64,000 nt of DNA, from the NCBI GenBank assembly GCA_022823465.1, contig JAJEHX010000012.1, forward strand, positions 38,368-102,367, read 5' to 3'. The notes beneath the pieces were generated by a model. That model saw only the letters and a program-made list of their open reading frames with translations. It was not told the origin of the DNA and made no database searches. Shown here piece by piece: positions 61,067 through 64,000 of the stretch (position 1 is the first letter of the stretch; every line of letters begins with the position of its first letter). This DNA is from Candidatus Latescibacterota bacterium. Its GTDB lineage: Bacteria; JAAXHH01. Position numbers and translations under genes: made by a program.

Positions 61067-61507
61067 ATGGCGAGCCGACACGCGGATTGGATGAAACAAG
61101 GCCGGCGAGATCTGGCCCATGGACATCATTCGCTCGACGCCGGCGACTATGAGTGGGCTTGCTTTGCCGCCCAGCAGGGTGCTGAAAAAGCCGTCAAAGC
61201 GGTGATCGAGAAAGCGGGCGGCGTGGCTTGGGGACATTCGGTTACGGCCCTGCTCGAGGCCTTGCCCGAATCCCTGCAGTCCGGCCAGCGATTGCTGGAC
61301 GCCGCCAAGGCGTTGGACAAACACTATATCCCCGCCCGGTACCCCAACTCGCATCCGCAAGGAGCTCCCTATGAATACTACACCCGAGCGGAAGCGGAAT
61401 GCGCACTGGAAAACGCCGCGCAGGTCATCGACTTCTGTGAAGGTATTCTGGCTGGACCGCTCTCTACTGATGGAGCGTCTCGATCGAGTGGCCCGGACGC
61501 TGGGTGA
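61067..61507 (+). CDS. HEPN-domain toxin
   Basis: 146 residues, GAGGTGG upstream. Helical HEPN domain with WMKQGRRDLAHG, YEWACFAAQQGAEKAVKAVIE and KALDKHYIPARYPNSHPQG; RYPNSH gives the R-x4-H RNase motif of HEPN toxins. The C-terminal GPLSTDGASRSSGPDAG is coded by DNA shared with the start of the next gene. Together they form a HEPN/MNT toxin-antitoxin module. Confidence 0.88.
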   Translation: MASRHADWMKQGRRDLAHGHHSLDAGDYEWACFAAQQGAEKAVKAVIEKAGGVAWGHSVTALLEALPESLQSGQRLLDAAKALDKHYIPARYPNSHPQGAPYEYYTRAEAECALENAAQVIDFCEGILAGPLSTDGASRSSGPDAG

Positions 61508-61772
61508 CCGTCACCCCGAAATCGAATCGATCTATCTGTTCGGCTCGTTAGCGCGGGGAGACGCCGTGCCGGGCAGTGACGCGGACCTGCTGATCGTGGT
61601 GAGCCACGGCACCGATCCTTTTCGGGATCGACCGGCCCGTTACCACACGACGGGCGTGGGTGTGGGCGTCGATATAGTGGTTTACACGCGGGAGGAACTG
61701 GACGCGCTACTGGAGGCGGGCAACGAATTCGCGCGGCGGGTTATGCGTGAGGGTGTTCGGTTGTTTCCATAA
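61470..61772 (+). CDS. MNT nucleotidyltransferase antitoxin
   Basis: 100 residues from the ATG at 61470, overlapping the HEPN gene by 38 nt; GTG 61437 is possible. Minimal NTase: IYLFGSLARGDAVPGSDADLLIV, with GSx10DxD, and a third acidic strand GVDIVVYT. MNT proteins neutralise HEPN toxins, in characterised cases by AMPylating a Tyr near the R-x4-H motif (Tyr follows Arg here). Confidence 0.9.
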   Translation: MERLDRVARTLGDRHPEIESIYLFGSLARGDAVPGSDADLLIVVSHGTDPFRDRPARYHTTGVGVGVDIVVYTREELDALLEAGNEFARRVMREGVRLFP

Positions 61773-61962
61773 TGTAGTATGGAGAGTTCTATCTAAGAAA
61801 AGACTGCCAAAATCGACTATTGTAGAAACCAATCTCCGTAATCTCAACACAGATAACCAACGTTCGCAGCCGATGTAGCCGACGACCATTTGCGCAATCC
61901 GGTCTCGATTTCTCGATGTATGATTCTCGGTCATCGGCCGTTCGACCTCCGAGCGGTATGTT

Positions 61963-61980
61963 GTCTAGTTTCCGATAGAC
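61963..61980. promoter_or_regulatory. inverted repeat before the methyltransferase
   Basis: GTCTA-GTTTCCGA-TAGAC, perfect 5-bp arms, 24 nt upstream of the ATG. Possible operator. Confidence 0.4.
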
Positions 61981-62004
61981 TGATTACATACGACCAGAAC
62001 CAAC

Positions 62005-63057
62005 ATGATAGGTATCGACTTATTCGCTGGCGTCGGCGGCATGACTAGAGGTGCCATTCAGGCAGGGATTGATGTTGATTTCGCCGTCGAACGTGATATG
62101 TATGCGGCTAGTGCGTATCTCAACAATAATCCGTGTAGCGATGTGTTTACTGACGATATTCGCAAATTAACCCCACAAAGGATCAAGCAAATACCTCGTG
62201 GTTCAAATGGTACCATCGTATTCGGTGGTCCACCGTGTCAGGGCTTCTCATACTCAAATTCACGTACCCGAGGGGCTCAAAACGAAAACAACTGGCTGTT
62301 TGAGCATTTCGTCCGGGTAGTTAAAATCTGGCGTCCTGATTTTATAGTACTCGAAAACGTCCAAGGAATTACCAATACCGCTGGAGGACTTATTTGTGAG
62401 GTTATTTTGGACCGTTTTGATCAATTGGGGTATGAATTGACCTATGGAACACTGGATGCGCTTGATTTCGGTGTGCCGCAGAGGCGTAGTCGGTTTTTTG
62501 TAATTGGATCACGTGGAAGGAAGATCGAATTACCTCCTAAGAGAACATTGCAACCGACGACTGTCAAAGATGCCATTTTCGATCTTCCGAATCTCGTAAA
62601 CGGTGCGGCAAAATCGTGGTTATCCTATGGTGAGTGCCCGCCTTCCTTATACGCCAAGAAGCTCCGGAGAAATCTAAGCGGATGTTCCAGTAATTTGGTC
62701 ACTAAGAATAGTGACAGGGTGATACGCAGATACAAATTCGTACCTCCCGGAGGCAATTGGGAAAACATTCCTTCAAAGATGATGGATAACTACAAAGATC
62801 GGAATAGGTGCCATACTGGTATCTATCATAGACTTCGTTATGACCGACCATCAGTCGTTATTGGGAACTATCGAAAGAACATGCTCATCCACCCATCGGA
62901 AGACCGAGGCCTTTCGGTCCGTGAGGCCGCACGTATACAATCATTCCCAGACTCATACGAATTCGCGGGCTCCATTGGATTTCAGCAGCAGCAGGTAGGC
63001 AACGCCGTACCTCCAATGCTAGCGCAAGCTGTGTTCAGCCAACTTCTTATTGGATAG
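62005..63057 (+). CDS. DNA (cytosine-5-)-methyltransferase
   Basis: 350 residues. Ordered C5-MTase motifs: I DLFAGVGGM, IV GGPPCQGFS with catalytic Cys78, VI LENVQG, VIII QRRSRFFVIGS, IX around VREAARIQSFPDSY, X GNAVPPMLAQA. The target-recognition region between VIII and IX (about 175-290) is short and not recognisable as a known specificity. It differs from its surroundings by high AT content and different codon use. The companion is an HD protein and not an obvious restriction enzyme, so it may be a solitary or non-classical defence methylase. Confidence 0.95.
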   Translation: MIGIDLFAGVGGMTRGAIQAGIDVDFAVERDMYAASAYLNNNPCSDVFTDDIRKLTPQRIKQIPRGSNGTIVFGGPPCQGFSYSNSRTRGAQNENNWLFEHFVRVVKIWRPDFIVLENVQGITNTAGGLICEVILDRFDQLGYELTYGTLDALDFGVPQRRSRFFVIGSRGRKIELPPKRTLQPTTVKDAIFDLPNLVNGAAKSWLSYGECPPSLYAKKLRRNLSGCSSNLVTKNSDRVIRRYKFVPPGGNWENIPSKMMDNYKDRNRCHTGIYHRLRYDRPSVVIGNYRKNMLIHPSEDRGLSVREAARIQSFPDSYEFAGSIGFQQQQVGNAVPPMLAQAVFSQLLIG

Positions 63058-63113
63058 AAGAGGATTCAATATGGATAGACAAACATTAAATTAAAAACGG
63101 AGAAATAGAAAAG

Positions 63114-63971
63114 GTGCCAGCCAAGAGCTTCGACGAACAGTTACGCGACAAAGTCTTGGGGGATTTCGACGATAACAAAGGACAGAAACTTGTCACCGAC
63201 TATGACCAAACTCGGCTGAAGCTTAAGCAGGAGGTATACCCTCATATCCAGGGTCAAGTACCCAGTCTCTCAGATCATGGCATAGTTCATGTGCTGAATG
63301 TACAAGAAAATGCCATCAGTCTTCTGTCTGACGACGGCACGATTAGAGATCTGTCAGGAATCGAAATGTACTGTCTTGGAATGTGTATTCTCTTTCATGA
63401 TGCAGGTATTATCTATGGACGAGAAGATCATCAAAACAAAGTCGCGGAGGTGTTTGACCTTATTCGTGGTACCAATACTTCGCTTCTTCATGAAAAGACA
63501 TTGATTGTACGCAGTACACGTGCGCATACAGGTACTGCGCAAGATGGTACAAATGACACTCTCAAAGAAGTTGCCGAATTCGATCACTTGGAGGGAAAAT
63601 CTGTGCAGTTGCGCGAGTTAGCGGCCATTCTTCGTTTTGCTGACGAACTGGCGGAAGGCCCTCAGCGCACATCGGGATTCATGCAAACAACAGGTCTATA
63701 TGAAAAAGAGTCTCAGTTATTCCACGATTACGCAAGTATCACGCACACACGCATTGATCGTGGTACAGGCCGTGTGGTTCTAACCTACGAGATAAACATC
63801 GATATGTATCAGACTGATAAACTCCGTGATCTACTGGATTTTACTTTCAAGAGAATCAGAAAACTGATATGTTTTGACCTGTGTCAACCCTCTTCCGAAC
63901 GAGGATCTTCGGATGTTATCTTTGTCTGGTCTGCTGCCCGGGAACAGAAGGGACGATACAGCGACGGTTGA
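63114..63971 (+). CDS. HD-domain phosphohydrolase-like protein
   Basis: 285 residues, GTG start with GGAG upstream. HD metal motifs: SDHGIVHVLNVQ (first His), CILFHDAGIIYG (His-Asp), ILRFADELAEGPQR (Asp). A C-terminal alpha/beta part ends near the frame stop. Such proteins occur with methylases and ATPases in defence islands and may act on nucleotides, but the substrate is unknown. Its GC content matches the methyltransferase gene. It may be followed by more genes outside the window. Confidence 0.8.
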   Translation: MPAKSFDEQLRDKVLGDFDDNKGQKLVTDYDQTRLKLKQEVYPHIQGQVPSLSDHGIVHVLNVQENAISLLSDDGTIRDLSGIEMYCLGMCILFHDAGIIYGREDHQNKVAEVFDLIRGTNTSLLHEKTLIVRSTRAHTGTAQDGTNDTLKEVAEFDHLEGKSVQLRELAAILRFADELAEGPQRTSGFMQTTGLYEKESQLFHDYASITHTRIDRGTGRVVLTYEINIDMYQTDKLRDLLDFTFKRIRKLICFDLCQPSSERGSSDVIFVWSAAREQKGRYSDG

Positions 63972-64000
63972 TCCGACTGATATACGCGGGTTGGCTACCG

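Noticed and set aside
1..64000. CRISPR array, rRNA, insertion sequence or prophage
   Set aside because: No regularly spaced repeats with unique spacers, no transposase or phage structural genes and no rRNA sequence were seen; the repeats present are short tandem arrays.

Overview
The window is a GC-rich bacterial chromosome segment from a diderm (Gram-negative-type) organism. Two TonB-dependent receptors, a complete Tol-Pal cluster, several lipobox proteins and outer-membrane barrels show an outer membrane. Signal-peptide receptors with a carboxypeptidase-like N-terminal domain, a DUF5916/CBM9-like barrel, a sulfatase, UxuA and Gfo/Idh/MocA enzymes fit the FCB group, for example a Latescibacterota- or Gemmatimonadota-like lineage. 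That placement is inference from gene content. No rRNA, CRISPR array, insertion sequence or prophage was seen.

Layout, 1-24.7 kb: the end of a type IIA topoisomerase B subunit and its A subunit, mannonate dehydratase, a convergent DUF5916 barrel, a sulfatase with collagen-like inserts, proline dehydrogenase, a DUF4097-like exported protein, a zinc-ribbon-like protein with tsaD, a purine-type permease, two tandem TonB-dependent receptors, a peptidase/beta-propeller/beta-barrel fusion, ferredoxin-NADP reductase and an MDR dehydrogenase. 24.8-30.7 kb: tolQ-tolR-tolA-tolB-cpoB-pal, with pal duplicated as part of a segmental tandem duplication.

30.7-36.7 kb (minus strand): larB, larC, a fused double ECF ATPase and an amidohydrolase form one tightly packed operon for nickel-pincer cofactor synthesis and probably import; a membrane dipeptidase lies upstream of it. 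37-43.2 kb: 2-hydroxyacid dehydrogenase, HAD phosphatase, Gfo/Idh/MocA oxidoreductase, tRNA-Glu(TTC), a Leu/Ile/Val-type binding lipoprotein and a MATE exporter. 43.3-49.6 kb (minus strand): pentose-phosphate genes (gnd-rpe, tal), a quinone oxidoreductase, an M20 peptidase and a ROK kinase.

49.9-52.8 kb: heme/oxidase assembly genes (CopD-like, cyoE/ctaB, DUF420), an ECF S component overlapping moaC, and a 29-residue membrane peptide. 52.8-53.4 kb: a vapBC module. 53.5-59.5 kb: argR-argC-argB-argD-argH plus a short ArgA-type acetyltransferase, with an autoregulatory-looking promoter and tandem ARG boxes before argR. argF, argG and argJ are not in the window. 59.5-61.8 kb: a nucleotidyltransferase-fold protein and a HEPN/MNT toxin-antitoxin pair. 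From about 61.8 kb the sequence becomes visibly AT-richer and carries a cytosine-5 methyltransferase and an HD-domain protein, which looks like the left part of a transferred defence island that continues past the edge.

The most unusual feature is local sequence duplication at several scales. It includes a 0.9-kb tandem duplication of pal that carries a fossil 3' end of the neighbouring gene, a 48-bp repeat inside pal2, gene-end duplications in the gaps of the arg operon, and a dispersed 9-bp GGWCC-core minisatellite that runs through intergenic DNA and codes for Gly-Pro-rich loops in the sulfatase.
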